This document shows, in pieces, positions 62,471 through 64,000 of a stretch of DNA of 64,000 nucleotides. Both the position numbers and the translations under genes were made by a program. Source of the stretch: Hirundichthys speculiger (lineage: Eukaryota; Chordata; Actinopteri; Beloniformes; Exocoetidae). Position 1 is the stretch's first letter; every line of letters begins with the position of its first letter. The notes beneath the pieces are model-generated. The model was not told the origin of the DNA. It saw only the letters and a program-made list of their open reading frames with translations, and searched no databases. The stretch is from NCBI GenBank assembly GCA_018398805.1, contig JAGFBZ010002268.1, positions 1,860,001 through 1,924,000 of the forward strand. The letters are read 5' to 3'.

Positions 62471-64000
62471 TTGATGAAGAAAATTTGATTTATCTCTGGC
62501 CATCCATCATGGACCAATCAGATCAACAAACTCAAGCTCATTCAAACTGAAATCATAACAGGTTTAATGTTTTGTTGTAGCTTCTAACTCACTGATTGTT
62601 CTGACTCTGTTTGTCTGAGGAGCTTATAAGCAGCCACTTGATGTCTGTGATCAGTGAAGAGCACACTCTCACCAGATTAGGGGGGCATATATTTCTATTT
62701 ACACACTGAGTCCCTTATCGTATTTATCCACACAACACCCTCACCAGTCACTCAGAGACACTGCTGCAGCTAGAAGGACATGCTTACCTAACCCCTGACC
62801 ACAACCAGTGGAGCAGTTTTAAACACAGTTTTAAACAACCACTGAACTGAATCAAGGTTTCTGGGGCACGATTAGTTTTTCTCATCCACCGTCAGGTTCC
62901 TGATATCTACAAATGCCTATTGACCTCAGTCCAGCCTTTCTTTGGCACTTTGGCAAAACTCATCAAACAAAATGCTGACAAACCCGGCTTTATCTGTAAA
63001 AGCTGATACTTTCACATACTATGTAGTGCAGCCTTTATAAGAGGCTTATGTACTTATGGTTTGTGTGATCTCTTCAGAGGCTCATCAGCTTGTGAACCAC
63101 ATTATTGACAAACTATCTTGCAATACTTATCTGGCTGCAAAGATTATTGAAATTATGGCCAGTAAAATAGAAGACACATGATGCAAGAAAGAAAGCACAG
63201 AAGGGTTGGGAGTGTAAAGACTGAAGCATTGTGAGCTGCAGAGACAAATATCTATATTTACACTGTAATCAGTGCCATTGGCGAAATACAGAGCTGAATC
63301 TGACCCTGATGAACTCAAATGCAGATGTTTGCGTGAGAGAGATGGTGTGGGTGGTAGTATGAATGTGCTCTCACTCATCGCCCCACTCCTCACTCGTGGC
63401 TCTCTCATGTTCACTCAGCTCTTCAGCGTTGTCAGAACCAGGACAGAATATGTACTTTACAATGCACAGAGCGTAAAAAAATCTCAGTCTGTATGTTCAA
63501 CTGCAGGATGTTTAGCACCTGTTTAAAACCCCTTTCATAAATGCACTGCTTTTCATTTGTTTTGGTGGCAACTGAACATGACGCTGTCCTTTTCTGAATA
63601 AGTCTTCTGGAGATTTTTTTTTTCCATCAAGTTTTGCAACTGCAACTTAACAAGGTCCGACGTCAAACATGAAATAATCACTCCCAACGCTGCACACGCC
63701 TAAATTGCAAACGCAGTGGCAGTGGGTTTAATTTGGTGGATGAATCAGCTGTTTGGAGGAATATTACAAGTTGCACTAATAAATAAATAATTGTGCAAAC
63801 TTTTAACTAGGACTAATTGCTGCAACATCAGTTTTTTTCTTCAGTGTCTGAGCCAAAGCAACAAGAGAAAAACACTTTACAATCTGATGCTCCTGGTCTG
63901 TGTCTGATTATATATCAATATGTTAAACTGCTTCCACCCACCACCATTTAGCACTGATATATCTGTAACCTAATGTTAATTGATGTTTTTCCAAAGGCTG
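62471..64000. other. Non-coding, nothing recognised
   Basis: No credible gene, exon or transposon end found at the right edge. Confidence 0.45.

Noticed and set aside
61353..62517. Frames of up to 373 codons rich in PSIHPSIH or MDGWMDGW on both strands
   Set aside because: Pure products of a GGAT tetranucleotide array; both strands are open because the unit rarely gives stop codons.

Overview
The window is vertebrate nuclear DNA, most likely from a teleost fish and probably a percomorph. Two split genes have intact reading frames and clear fish/vertebrate orthologues. The rest is AT-rich non-coding DNA full of fish-type DNA transposons (Tc1, hAT, piggyBac, Harbinger-like), truncated LINEs and long microsatellites. 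There are no operons, CRISPR arrays or other prokaryotic features.

Gene 1 is anp32a (acidic leucine-rich nuclear phosphoprotein 32A), plus strand, CDS 15349-22298. It has seven coding exons (253 aa), a CCAAT-type promoter just upstream and a poly(A) signal at 22552. Gene 2 is coro2b (coronin 2B), minus strand, CDS 45862 down to 26557. It has eleven coding exons (476 aa from the first ATG seen). The two genes converge tail to tail with about 4 kb between them. ANP32A and CORO2B are also adjacent and convergent in human 15q23, which supports both orthology calls.

Layout. 0.3-15 kb is intergenic, with an LTR-like block, a 5'-truncated LINE with a 12-bp target duplication (2153-3534), a Harbinger-like element carrying a Myb/SANT-type reading frame (about 5.2-5.95 kb), a palindromic element (7.4-8.8 kb), a Tc1 fragment and a 366-bp MITE. 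15.1-22.6 kb is anp32a; intron 1 holds an inverted second copy of the MITE between (TA)n arrays, and intron 6 holds a whole Tc1-like element with a dead transposase. 22.6-26.5 kb is the space between the two 3' ends. 26.5-45.9 kb is coro2b. Its introns hold a 758-bp hAT element with an 8-bp target duplication, a hAT element with BED-transposase remnants, and copies of a long-inverted-repeat family ending in GGGCC that I cannot name; a fourth copy lies upstream. 45.9-64 kb is coro2b upstream or intron-1 DNA with a nested retroposon, a piggyBac element with TTAA ends (55432-56712), an unclassified repeat with a 207-bp internal duplication, and a 1-kb GGAT array that appears to extend a retroposon tail.

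The genes do not form a pathway. ANP32A is a nuclear histone/phosphatase regulator and coronin 2B an actin-binding cytoskeletal protein. I found no new molecular system. The most novel material is the GGGCC-ended foldback family, the transposon derivatives that keep only an N-terminal or DNA-binding part of the transposon proteins, and the unclassified repeat at 59.4-60.3 kb.
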